Source: Circinella umbellata
Taxonomy: Eukaryota; Mucoromycota; Mucoromycetes; Mucorales; Lichtheimiaceae
Direction of reading: 5' to 3'
Assembly: GCA_025093555.1 (NCBI GenBank)
Contig: JAIWNF010000022.1
Location: 558,001-622,000 of the forward strand
DNA length: 64,000 nucleotides
Position 1 is the stretch's first letter. Every line of letters begins with the position of its first letter. This document shows positions 11,799 through 24,045 of this stretch, one piece after another. The notes below the pieces were generated by a model. The model did not search any database. It had not been told where the DNA came from and saw nothing but the letters and a program-made list of their open reading frames with translations. A program made the position numbers and the translations under genes.

Positions 11799-13929
11799 TA
11801 ACTATGTTGTATTCGAAATCTCTTGTGATATAATATCTGTAAACTTTAAATTATTTTATGAATTATTTAGCAATTATAATATTGACAATACGTAACCATA
11901 ATAAAAATTTTGGCATGTAATATACAAGTATAACAACAAATAACAATTTATACGTAGTGTCTCCATTTACGTAAAAAACGTTTTATGAATAATTATCAAC
12001 ACTATTATAAGAAGCTCTTCTGTTTGTAATTTTTGAAAAGTCACCATTTCTAAATTAAGAGTTTTCCCCTAAGTCCCTCGTTTCTGATAATCATAATCAA
12101 AAACCTGTTTAAACTTGAAGCAGTTTTGTTTATCCTAGTAAGTAAAGTTACTACGTATCATAAATATGACAGATAATATCTCGGCGTGAAAAGTAACTGA
12201 AATAAGGGAAGTAACGCTGAAAGGACATGTCCGTTCATAGTAGCAGTAGCCTATCCCATACGTATACTCGCGGTATCAAATATTTCAGCTTACTGGAGAG
12301 ATAATCGTTATGTAATCGAAAACCAAGGCGTTCGCATGCACACTGAACTTGTTTTCTAGCGGTAGGGAATGCATATATGTAATGTATGGAATTTCTTGAA
12401 ATCATTTTAGTTTGGCGTAACGAAAGTAGAAAATTTTCTGTAGCAGGCTATTACATCATTCAAAAAAAAAATAAAGGCAATTCTGACAGAATGCATAATT
12501 ATATGCCAGATATTGGGCGTCTTTTGTTAAAATTTAAAGCATTTATGCATCTGGGAGACTATTGTTTGCGTTATTGCACCATGACAGTTTACTCCTTTTT
12601 TTATTATTTTGTAGCGAATCAGTTGATCCACAATTTGATGATCAGTTCGTAAGTTCACACGTATCTTAGTAGCGCAATTGTATACCATATCAATTTATTG
12701 TATAATGCAAAACAACTACTGCATTTGTTCCAAATTAGAGGTAAAAACTGTACGCAGCAGACCCGCAATAAAGGATTATATTTACGTCATCATAGTACAC
12801 CTTATCATCATTAGTATGATCATAATTACTAACTTTCTCTAATCCAATTTACCAGACAAAAAAATGTTTTTAGTAGTTTTGTTATTACGTATGGAATCAA
12901 CGAAATGTATAAGGTTTGATCTGTGTGAATTTTTTCAACAATCAGTACCTTCCACATATTGAGCAAATTTGTCATGATATATACCTTACATTAGCCATTA
13001 ATGCACCCTAATTTTCAATTTGTATTATCATATCCTGGACTTATTCCTCTTTTCATAATCTCGTATTTTATCTACAACCACCAGCTCCACAACCCTCTTT
13101 CTTTTCAATAATATCACCCCAAGCACTTTAACCTCCCTCACATTCATATACATATGACCCTTTTTATTTTTTGTACGTACTGTTCCCTCTTCCTTTAACC
13201 TTTTCCCTGTGTCAACAACAGGCTGTTTTCTCCTCTCTATGCTTTTAGTAATCTGTCTCGAACAAATATGTCAGACCTGACGCTGTGTTCACCCGAGACG
13301 TTAAATAAAACATAGTTTTTTATCTACAAATTATGTGTGACTCGTGGCAATTGTAAACATAGGATGGCTAAAAGCGCGATTTGTGCCACGTTAAAACCGA
13401 GAACTTGGAATAAGGGTTATTTTTGTCCCGGTAAACTGGTGCTAGACCAAATTTGTGAACAGTACACGTAATCCTATTTCCTTTTGTTACTTTTTTTTTA
13501 TTGAGCCAATCATCAAGCATGAAGAGAAGGCGAAAGGAAGTATCACCGATAATGCCGTTAACAACAATGCATATATTTGGAGCACACCAATTTATTTTAT
13601 TCTTACCTGTTACGTAGGAACCCACTTTATTTTATTACATTATGCAATATGTATTCTAAAAGCTTGACACTATTTTTTTGTGAAACATCGACATTGTATT
13701 GTACTCATGTTTAGTAATGGAGAGAACTGTTATCATAAATTTATACTGAAACAATTCGTTTCTTTGCTGACGGATCATAAATTAACTGTGGGTATAAACA
13801 ACTATACCATTATGGATTGTTGCCCACGATTATTTTTTGAAACACAAAAAAAAAAGTAATGATAGAAACAAATATTTTGTAATTGCACGTTTCGTCTCTT
13901 TTATCGTTTTTCACTGATCAAAATAATAT
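11799..13929. other. Intergenic region between MFS paralogues 1 and 2
   Basis: About 2.1 kb, AT-rich. Open frames at 12386-12652 and around 13370-13670 (both strands) have no family resemblance. A pyrimidine-rich stretch spans about 13060-13260. No RNA gene was seen. Confidence 0.45.
13793..13800 (+). promoter_or_regulatory. TATA-like element of second MFS gene
   Basis: TATAAACA lies 137 nt before the ATG at 13930, a spacing similar to the TATA-like elements of the first and third paralogues. Inference from position only. Confidence 0.3.
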
Positions 13930-16163
13930 ATGCCACTGGATCACGTAAAAAATGACGACGCGTCTTCGATAATTCGCAATGACATTATATCGACTGATGA
14001 AGCAACGATTAAGAGCTATGAAGAAGACAATTCAGTTTCTGACATGAATAATCAACGTGAGGCAAAAGAAACACCCACTACTGTAGAAATAGAACAAGAA
14101 CGACAACAACAACAACAACCATATTCAATTTATTCTAAGTCCCAAAAACTTTTAATTACTTTCATGGTATCATGTGCTGGAATAATATCTCCTTTTTCTG
14201 GTACGATTTACTATCCAGCTCTTAAACCTATAAGTGAGGTAATATCTAAAGAAAAGAGACTGATTTGTGTTCTGAAAACTTATACTCTAATACAAATGAT
14301 TACGTCTAATCTAAAAAGAGCTTTGAAGTATCTACTTCACTTGTCAACTTATCAATTACGGTATATATGGTGTTTCAAGGCGTTTCGCCGTTATTTTGGG
14401 GTCCATGCTCAGATCTCTATGGTCGACGTCCAATTTATCTATGTACAATGACAATCTTCATTGGTGCCTGTATTGCGCTAGCTAATACACCGTCCTTCCC
14501 TATTCTTTTAGTTCTACGTATGCTACAGGCGTTTGGTGCAAGTTCCGGAATGGCTATTGGTACAGTTGATATTATATTATTCATTATTATTCGTAGGATC
14601 CATTGAAATATATTTTTTAATTTATTTATGAAACGAATAGGTGCTGGCGTGATTGGAGATATCACTACACCTGCAGAGTAATGTGTTAAATATATAAAAT
14701 AAATCGTGTTATTTCACTTAAATAGAATGACGTACTAACCATGTGTGCACATTTAATACAGACGTGGTGCATATTACAGTATCTTTACATCGTTTGCGCT
14801 ATCATCCACAGCAATTGGACCTGTTATAGGTGGAGTAATCACAAATGAACTTTCATGGAGGTAATTAACATAAAAATGCTTATTTATTACCTATAAAGGA
14901 TGCTCTACAGATTGTAAATAATGACATTTGTATATTACACACGTTACATTATCATATGATCTAGAACAGATGGATATTCTGGATACTTCTAATGATTGGA
15001 TCGGTCGGTTTGATTACAGTCCTTTTCTTTTTACCTGAAACTTTGCGAGCCCTCGTCGGAAATGGATCCATTCAAGCAAATCCTACACCTTCACAATGGA
15101 TTAAACAAAAAAGATTATTGAGACAAAATGCGGATAAAAAAACGCAATTGCCATCATCATTCTTATCCGAAAACAATACTACAAAGAATAGCAATTCTCG
15201 TTTTAAAAAACTTCCAGGCTTTGTTGAATCTTTTATGGTTTTACGTTACCCAGATGTTATCTTAATCATGATCATTAATGGGTGTTTCATGGCTATGTTA
15301 TTTACATTCATGACAACAACCCCCGCATATTTTTCTACTATTTATAACTTGAACACATTACAAGTTGGACTTTGTTATATACCTTACGGAGCTGGATCTG
15401 TTGTCGGTTCATTTACTACTGGTAGATTTGTAGTCGATCGGGACTTCAGGATTATTGCTCGGAAGTACGGAATGGATCCCGAACAAGTTAGAAAAACTGG
15501 AAAATTGGCCTTGGATTTTCCCATATATCGTGCTCGGTTGCGAACTGTATGGATACAAATGGTAATTTGTCAAATTATAATTATTACTTACGGCTGGACG
15601 TTACATGTTCAAGCACATCTGGCCGTCCCTCTCGTTCTGCAATTTATTGGTAATATCCCCTTCCGATTTTAGTTTATTTTATAAATGAGTTATTATCTTT
15701 GATCATTTACTTATCTGTTACATATTATATTACTGTTCTGTAGGTGGTGCTAGTATCGCTTCAGTAATGAACGTTTGTCAGACGCTTGTTATAGATCTTT
15801 TTCCTGGCAAAGGTGCAACTATAACAGCGACTAGTAATCTTGTTCGAAGTATATTTGGGTAAAATGGCTGATATATTGCTTATCCCGTAAATACATCTAT
15901 ACACTTATCTTTTAACTTGTTTTCTTACCAATTTTTTCTTTTGATTTTACAGTGCTATAGCAACGGCAACTATTCAACCTGGTATCGATCGTGTTGGGTT
16001 AGGTTGGTTATTTAGTATCATTGGATTAATTTTAACGCTTACAAACTCTTTTATACCGATCTTGATTAAGTTTGGTCCAAGTTGGTGGTCGAAGCGAGTG
16101 GAACGGCGAGAAAGGGAGGCACAACGACAACAGCAAAAAAAGAAACAAGGAGCAGAAGGATAA
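13930..16163 (+). CDS. MFS drug:H+ antiporter (DHA1, Qdr/Aqr type), paralogue 2
   Basis: Exons: 13930-14238, 14319-14559, 14641-14677, 14762-14860, 14970-15649, 15744-15858, 15953-16163, giving 563 residues. Exons 2, 3, 4 and 6 have exactly the same lengths (241, 37, 99, 115 nt) as in the flanking paralogues; differences are confined to the N-terminal tail, the central cytoplasmic loop (11 residues longer than in paralogue 1) and the C-terminal tail. The N-terminal tail is acidic with a Gln run near residue 60. Motif A reads DLYGRRP, preceded by VYMVFQGVSPLFWGP. The C-terminus is a highly charged Arg/Glu/Gln/Lys stretch. Predicted 12-span exporter in the plasma membrane; the divergence in the tails and loop suggests separate regulation. 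Substrate unknown. Confidence 0.93.
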
Positions 16164-17136
16164 TCTACATTAATATATAACAGAATTACTATCTAATATA
16201 TCTTTACAATATAACAATATCTACATCTTTGAGTGGGACACATAACATCTTGTCAATAATTAATAATATTTAATAATAATGTACATATAATATATTATGA
16301 TTATTTTTATAAGAACAGTGGAAATGTTGATTTATAATATGTACTTATAAACCTCAATGATATTATGAATTACTAAGCTTTATGATCGATTCACTATTAT
16401 CGTTAATATTTTCATATGTACTACTATATGGATAACTTTTGTGGCCTGATCGAAAAGATTGTTGTATGCTATCGAGAAAGATCACATTTTATTATTCTGG
16501 GAATGCGAAGATTCGAAAAAAAAAATATGATTGGTTTGAGGTCGCCCCCCTTTTTTTTTTCTTTTGGATTGTCTGCCAAAAGTCGTGCTGTTCTGCAAAC
16601 GTACTATTTTGTCCTGCAAGTATACCTTGCTTAAATAATATATTGACATTAAAAAAAACAACGCTTCTACTTTTTGTTTTAGTAGTACTATGGAAATAAT
16701 GAACTAACCTAATCAACTTATTGGAGCTATATGACAAATTAAAAATAACCACATCGTACATTTATATTTTATATAGAGTAATAATAACAAGGTTGAAATA
16801 AAAACTATAAATATGCGAAAGTTGATTATAAACAAAAGTATTACCTATTTCAGGTGAATAGAGTTTACGTGAAACGTATTCACAATCAGAATATATAAAC
16901 GAAAACACGAATCTGGGAAAATGATTTCCCATCGGAAATTTATTTTTGTGTTCTGAGTTTGGTCGACCTAATCGATATAAAAAGAGCGGAGGTAAACACT
17001 AGACCCCTAAGAACTCCTTTTCCTACTTTCTTTCACATACTTCCTCAACTTCCCACACTCTTTAGATTCCTTTACCTAAATAGTTTCCAGTTGTTTTATT
17101 TATTCTTTTTCTTAAAAAAAAGAGAAAAATTTATAT
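16164..17136. other. Intergenic region between MFS paralogues 2 and 3
   Basis: About 970 bp, AT-rich. It holds the TATA-like element at 16973-16984 and a pyrimidine-rich leader (about 16998-17110) before the ATG of paralogue 3. No gene seen; open frames around 16416-16761 overlap on both strands without family resemblance. Confidence 0.45.
16973..16984 (+). promoter_or_regulatory. TATA box of third MFS gene
   Basis: CGATATAAAAAG lies 164 nt before the ATG and is followed by a long C/T-rich tract, a usual fungal transcription-start context. The octamer CGATATAA is shared with the first paralogue. Confidence 0.45.
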
Positions 17137-19444
17137 ATGAGTCAAAAAAGTGAAACTTTTTCTAAAAATAATAGTGATACTACTACTGAGGGGATGATGT
17201 CTGCCAATGTTGATGGAGCATCATCTTCCGGTAATAATGAATTACTAAAAACAAATTCTGAGAGCACAGAACCACATTGTGTCTTTTCAAAGTCTAAGAA
17301 ATTACTTATATGCATTATTGTATCATATGCTGGACTTGTTTCCCCATTTTCTGGCACAATTTATTTTCCTGCCCTCACTCTTATAAGTGAGGTAATTTAA
17401 TAAGAATAGAACAATAAAGATTTTCAATTTTCTGCGTGTGTGTGTGTGAGTGTGTGTGTGCCTGTGCCTGTGCCTGTGGGGCGTGGTGGTAGTGGCGCTA
17501 GTGTGGCGCTGACTTGTGCTTTCAAGCAAATCAGAAACCAGAAATTAACTACGTCTACTTTTTTTTAAAAAAATTTTTCGAAAGACTTTCAATGTGACAA
17601 CCTCGCTTGTTAATTTAACAGTGACGGTTTACATGATTTTTCAAGCATTGTCACCATCTTTTTGGGGATCAGGTAGTGACCTATGGGGGCGAAGACCAGT
17701 TTATATTGGAACTCTTACAGTCTTTATTGGTGCCTGTGTCGGTTTGGCAATGGCTCCAACGTTTCCTTTCCTTCTTGGTATGCGTATGATACAAGCATTT
17801 GGCGCAAGTTCGGGTATTGCTCTTGGTCCGTAGTTATATAATTACTCTATTTTCTCTTTTGATATTTTTTTCTATTTCAAAAAATTAACCTCTCAACTTC
17901 AAATTGTAAATATTATAGGCGCTGGCGTAATTGGTGATTACACTACACCAGCAGAGTAATTATGGTTTATAGTTTTAAGCAGGCTCTTAATAATTAATAA
18001 CTAATCACCCGAATTAATTTCTACTTTAAAAAAATAGACGTGGCGGTTATTACAGTATATTTACATCAACTCAAATGATGGCTACAGCAGTAGGTCCCGT
18101 TATCGGAGGTGCAATTTCTGAAGAGCTTTCCTGGAGGTAAAAACCAAAGAAGAAAAAATAAGAAGCATCTACTTTCACAAAAAAAAAAGAAAAGCATACA
18201 TTAATTCTATTCAATTCCTTTCTTATGACTATTTATTAAAAAAAGATGGGTGTTTTGGGTATTGCTTATTGTTGGTGTTGTTGGTGTTGTTGCTGTTATA
18301 TTCTTCTTGCCCGAGACATTGCGTTCGCTTGTAGGAAATGGTGCTACAGCTTATGCCAATCCTACACCTCAACAGTGGCTCAAAAGAAGACTGACAAAAG
18401 AGCCAAAACAGCCAAAAATAGACTCTTCTCGTTTTCGCCAGATCCCTAATATTCTGGAGCCTTTTTTGTTCTTGCGACATCCAGATGTATTGCTCACTAT
18501 GGTTATTAATGGCTGCTACTCGGCGATCCTGTATACCTATATGACAACAACACCGACCCATTTCTCAAGAATCTATGGACTGGATCAATTGCAAGTTGGT
18601 CTTTGTTACCTCCCATTTGGATTTGGGTGTATAGTAGGTTCAACTGTGGGTGGCAAGATTCTTAATCGTGATTTCAAAATCACTGCTCAGAAACAAGGGA
18701 TGACACCAGAACAGGTCAAGAAAGCTGGAAAGCTATCCACAGACTTTCCTATTTACCATGCACGCTTAAGATCTGCATGGATGCAACTTACTCTTGGCCA
18801 ACTAGTTACTATCGTCTACGGCTGGACCCTTTATGCTGAAGCACATCTTGCTGTACCTCTCATTTTACAGTTCATTGGTATTTATAGTTTCATTATCACT
18901 ATATATTCGAAGACATTCAATATTAGTATCCCTTCAGTATGTTATATTTTTAATTTCTCATCTATGAACTATTTTTTTAAAATAATTGATTTGTAGCTGG
19001 GCTAAGTATTACGCCTGTATTTAGCGTTTGTCAAACTTTGATGATTGATTTATTTCCTGGAAAGGGAGCCTCCATAACAGCAACCAATAATATAGTTAGA
19101 AGCATGCTTGGGTACGTAGTTTATTTTTTTATCTTATACAATGAAATCATAAACTCGGAATGCTAAAGTTCCTCTTTTTCAACATCTATATTGATAACAG
19201 TGCTGTAGCAACCTCGACAATTGAACCGGGTATTGATCAAGTTGGTTTAGGGTGGATGTTTACGATCCTTGGTTTGATTCTTATTACAAACACTGCGTTA
19301 GTTCCAATCTTAACCAAGTATGGACCAGGATGGCAGGCGAATCGTACGGAAAAACAACAACTTCAAGCGGAAAAAAGAAGAGAAGAGCGTGATGTTGAGC
19401 GTGACATAGACCAGTCCGCTAAAGGAGAAGAGACCCCTCATTAG
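17137..19444 (+). CDS. MFS drug:H+ antiporter (DHA1, Qdr/Aqr type), paralogue 3
   Basis: Exons: 17137-17391, 17585-17825, 17919-17955, 18038-18136, 18246-18877, 18997-19111, 19201-19444, giving 540 residues. Exons 2, 3, 4 and 6 match the lengths in the other two paralogues exactly. The N-terminal tail is short and Ser/Thr/Asn-rich. Motif A reads DLWGRRP after FWGSGS, where the other two have FWGP: a Gly-Pro to Gly-Ser change in the loop before motif A. The C-terminal tail is rich in Lys, Glu and Arg. Two oddities: the first intron carries a TG microsatellite, and the exon-2 donor reads GTCCGT instead of a GTAAGT-like site, although the splice is required to keep the frame. Predicted proton-driven exporter; substrate unknown. 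Confidence 0.92.
17433..17476. repeat. TG microsatellite with CTGTGC hexamers in intron
   Basis: A (TG)n run broken by GAG, then repeated CCTGTG units, inside intron 1 of the third MFS gene. Its complement appears as CA repeats on the other strand. Not coding. Confidence 0.85.
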
Positions 19445-21884
19445 GGCTTGTTATTGTGCTTTCCATTGACCCACTAATATACTTACCTAGTATCGTTATT
19501 ATTTATAATAATTGTTATTTTGTTCAAAGTGCTCCTTATCTCTTTATGATGATTTTTTTTAACTTTATCTAAACTTTCCATTCTATAACATTTTTGATTC
19601 TAGTCATGATTAGCTAAAAATATAATATTTCACAGTATACATATTACATAAACTATCTATCTTATTATACTATTGTTTTCAAATATATATAATGGTTAAC
19701 AAGAAAAAAGGTATTTTTTCACCATGTGGGTCAAACATTATCACTTCTACACGCGGTAAAACAAGATCACATTATCTTGACTATAATGATGTACCGTTTT
19801 CTTGAGTAATATATTGCAGAATAATATTAAAGTTTAGATTGATATTATGAGTTTTTGTTAGCTGTATATGCTAATAAAAGGTCGTTATAGAAGCACAACA
19901 AAGAATTCATACTATTTATGACTATCAATCCTTGGCACCCAATACTACTAAACTTACTATACGTGTTAGGATCTCACAATTTTTCGAGTGATGAATGTAT
20001 GACTGGAAGAAGATAACTTATGATGTAACGTTTTAGATAGACTTAAGACAGTGACCATTTCTTAACAATTATTCTTATAGTACTTCTAGACTTACTATCG
20101 ATCTATGTAGAAATCAGAGCATTGCAATTGTGTTTTGTTATACAGCTCCAACTCACTTGTTAGTAACTACAATGGTTAGATCAGTTGAATTTTTCTTTCT
20201 TCAGACTAAAAACTGTTCGTAATGAATAATAAAAACACATAACGACAAATAATCGATTTTTAACGACTTTACAAAAACAGTTCAAGAAAATAAAAAGGAC
20301 CGTACAATTCAGTAAGCAAAACGACAGAACAATGCAAACGTGATAAAGATTTAAATACTACGTAAAAATGATAAGCGTAAATGGGTGCTATAACTTTGAG
20401 AAAAAAGAAACATAGGGATATTTTGTAGCCCTCAAACGCGAGCGTTATATACCTTCTGTACTATACTCAATCCGCTTATCAATAAACTTAAACTGGATTT
20501 GGTAATATTCTACCTTTGCTACGTATACGAATACGAGACTTTACCATGAACTGTCTCCCACTTTATCAAGCTGGTTTCTCATTCGACAGTTAGCAAAACG
20601 TCTGGTCAACACTTATTCGTAATATTTTTGAAACTGATAGTTAATGGCAATTAACCAAATCTAGAAGACGCTTTAGACTTCTCATCTACCCCTCACACAC
20701 AATCACTATAACAAGCATCTAAAGTGTTCTATCTACAGTATTTCTGTCTTTTGCCTAGGCTACGTAACTGTTTTATTTTTTGTATACGTATTATCTTTCC
20801 TCCCCATTAATTTTCTCTTTACTATCAATAAAATTTTTCCGAACTCGTGAGGGTGTATTTATTTATTGATCCGCCTTTCTGTTTTTATATTATGCATACG
20901 TATTAGTTTTCTTTTCACAATTGTACCACAAAGAAAAGATTATATTTCCAGAAACGCCGGTGAATCCAAGTTTTTCATTTAATAAATACAGAAATTTTAA
21001 ACTATCACATCACTCAATAGTGAATTGAAGGAATTCCATCGATAATTAAATCAAGAGTCGATACATTCAATAATTTCTGTACACTATTATATTGGCATTC
21101 TCATATTTGTTTTAGGTGAAGCCTCGTATTCTCGCATTCAGTTCTTAAAGATGTTCTGAATCATACATATGCTACGTTTGATAGAACTTGAAATTTAGCT
21201 TCTTAGACTACCCACCAGAAGTTCATTGTTATTATCCTTAATCATACAATTTCTTCAATTGATACGTAATCTACGTAACGAAACTTTTAAACAGCATATT
21301 CTCTTTATGATAATACATACACACGCACCATTTTTCTTAATTTATTTTATACGTATACGTAGTTGGGGTTTCACTATATATAAATAATGTTATTTGGGAA
21401 TTGTTCCCCACAAATCGACATCAGCAGCACTTGGATACCCACTCATATTTAACTTTAAAAGTAAATACCTATTGTATAACATTTCTTCATATAGACTACA
21501 TCCCCCCACGTGTGTACATAACGATATAATGAGAAATTTTGACTGTTATTCATGAAAAATTAAACTGCTAATATCAGATTCAAAAACATTTACAAGTTAT
21601 ATAAGTTTTATAACTGTATATATAGTTGGATAAGATGTACTTATATCAGATTGTTGTGTGCTTTTGAAAAAATATAAAAGTGAGGTGTCTATAAGAGTCG
21701 AAATTATCTGATATGGTATACTTTTGGGTTGTCCGTAGCAATTCCCTTTTATTTTCATGCTTTTTTGTGACATAGAGCTGGATTAGAAAGTTTAGTGTCA
21801 AAAAAAAATATGCTGAATACATTTATTTTTTTTTGTACTTCATTCCTTTTTTTTAACAATCACTGTAAAATAAAATAAAATAAA
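19445..21884. other. Intergenic region between MFS cluster and Bdp1 gene
   Basis: About 2.4 kb, strongly AT-rich, with many ACGTA-type pentamers (TACGTA, TACGTAT) that also dot the other intergenic regions of this window. No gene or RNA recognised. The Bdp1 promoter must lie at its right end; a tandem AAAAT run at 21866-21885 directly precedes the ATG. Confidence 0.45.
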
Positions 21885-23729
21885 ATGTCGTCACTAACAT
21901 CACTTAGTGTTAGTAAGTATTGTTTCGATCTTTCTTATGAAAAAGGCAATTACCCACACAAAAAAGACAAACGTAATTAATATATATATATATTCTCTAT
22001 TTCTCCTACGTTAGATAAGAACAATAGAAGTTTTGCACCAAAAGTAAAAGCACGACCACGAAAAACGGCCCAACAAACACAACAAACACCATCGCAAGAT
22101 CAACCTGAAGCAGAAAAAGAATCAACAGGAGACACACAGCCAAACGCTCAGACTGAAAACGATTCAACAAAACAAAATGTACAAACAACAGAATCGTCAC
22201 AACCACACCCATTATCAAATCGAACTGAATCAATTACTAATAATTTAACGCCACCAGAAACACTTGGAACAGTTGCTAGTAGTGCAACCCAAGAAGTAGA
22301 AGTGCAACGAGCCGTCCCCTCCTCTTCGTCTTCTCCTGCTCCTACTGTTACTGAGTCGACAGTACAGGAATCAACATCTGAAACAGATTCAGCTGCTGCT
22401 ACTTCTTCTTCTGCAAAGGAACCTGCTACGTCAAACAAAGAAACTACCGCACCAAATGTACCACCCAAAGATAAGGGCAAACAAAAACAACGTTCAACAA
22501 AAAAAAAGTCTACAAGCAAAAATAATAATAAAGCAACCCCTATAAGTACACCCATTAGTATATCTGTACCTGGTCAAGATTCATCAGCAGACTATAATAG
22601 AGAATCAACAGCAGTTTCATCATCACATGTAGAAGATGAAGCAGCCGATGAATCAACAAACCGCCGTGGCGGTAGAGGCCGAAAACGTAAAGAATATGAC
22701 CCAGAAGGATTAAAAACACTTGATGATATCCAACATGATCCTGCACCGAAAGATTATCTTGATCGACCTATGGCTGATTTTATTCGTGATCTACAAACGG
22801 GTGTTGTATCAAAAAATTTCAAAGAATATGAAATTGATCGAGTAGCAAAAAAGAAAAAACTGGAAGAGCAAAATAAAATGTCTAATACAGAAAAAGAGGC
22901 TGCGCAGGCGCAGGAAAGGTTACAAGAACAGATAAAACAGTTACAAGAAGAAGCACAACGAAGAGAAGCGAAAGAGCGACGTCAGCAACAACAGCAGGGA
23001 GGCGATGATTCTGTATTACAAGAAACGTATGTATTTTGAGTTTGGAAATGAGAGGGTGGAATGTAGATATAAACATATACATTTATAAAACTGCCTAGTA
23101 ATTTATTTTATTAATGGGATATATGGATGTTATTTAGTTCAAATGCTCCTCAAGTGCGTTTGGTCAATGGTCAGATCGTGTTGGATGTTGATTCATTAAC
23201 AGTGGAACGACAAAATGAATATGAAGAGATTGATACCAGTGCAATGGAAATAGTTGAAGAATCAAGCTTGTCACGTAAAGTCAATAGCAGAACTCATGGT
23301 AAATACATTCAATCAGCAAGATGGACTCCTGCGGAAACAGAAAATTTTTATGATGTAAGAAAAGAAGAAGAATTAAAAAATCATACGAATAAGACAACAA
23401 TAATATAACATGGATGGGATGGGAGGGAAGAATTCATATTTAAACTAACTTTTATATTAAATCATATGAATTCATATGTATACATTTAGGCTATTTCAAT
23501 GTTTGGTACAGATTTTGAAATGATTAAACATGTACTTCCAAATCGTACAAGAAATCAAATTCGTTCAAAATTTAATCGAGAAGAAAAATCACATCCAGAA
23601 AAAATCAAAGAATATCTTATATATAAAAAAAAACCTATTGATCTTGAAAAAATGAAAGAATTATCTGGTAAAGAATTTGAAGAAGTTCCTGATGCTATCA
23701 GCGAACCTATATTTGGTTATACAGATTAA
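21885..23729 (+). CDS. BDP1: Transcription factor TFIIIB subunit Bdp1 (B'')
   Basis: Bdp1 joins TBP and Brf1 to form TFIIIB, which recruits RNA polymerase III to tRNA, 5S and U6 genes in the nucleus. Exons: 21885-21912, 22015-23026, 23138-23354, 23490-23729, giving 498 residues. A conserved N-terminal basic motif RSFAPKVKARPRK sits near residues 14-27. It is followed by a long Ser/Thr/Gln-rich disordered stretch. A basic block (about 260-285) leads into the conserved DIQHDPAPKDYLDRPMADFI segment, then a Glu/Gln/Lys coiled-coil tract. The diagnostic SANT domain spans about residues 405-455 across the last intron: RWTPAETENFYDAISMFGTD, then LPNRTRNQIRSKFNREE. The first coding exon is only 28 nt. 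Length is close to yeast Bdp1 (about 590) but shorter. Confidence 0.94.
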
Positions 23730-24045
23730 ATAACTACTAACGATAAATAAATAAGAAAAAACCTTACATGTAACCCAAATGTTTGGGTATAGTAAACAAT
23801 AAAAAAAAACAAGTCTATATAAAATATATTACAACTTGGGAATATGATGTTCGGGGTAGAGAGAAAGAGAATAAAAAGTAAATTATTGGATGTTACAATA
23901 AAATATAGGCAATAACTAAATTATAAAAAACAGCTTAGAATAAGTAGGAGGAGGAGAAGAAGGAGTAAAACCAGGGAATGAAGTTTTTTAGTAAATATTT
24001 GGGAACACAAACCAAAATAATATTATTATTTGATTCACAAAATAT

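Noticed and set aside
22006..22555. Long minus-strand frames opposite the Bdp1 exon
   Set aside because: Antisense shadows of the repetitive Ser/Gln-coding exon 2 of Bdp1.
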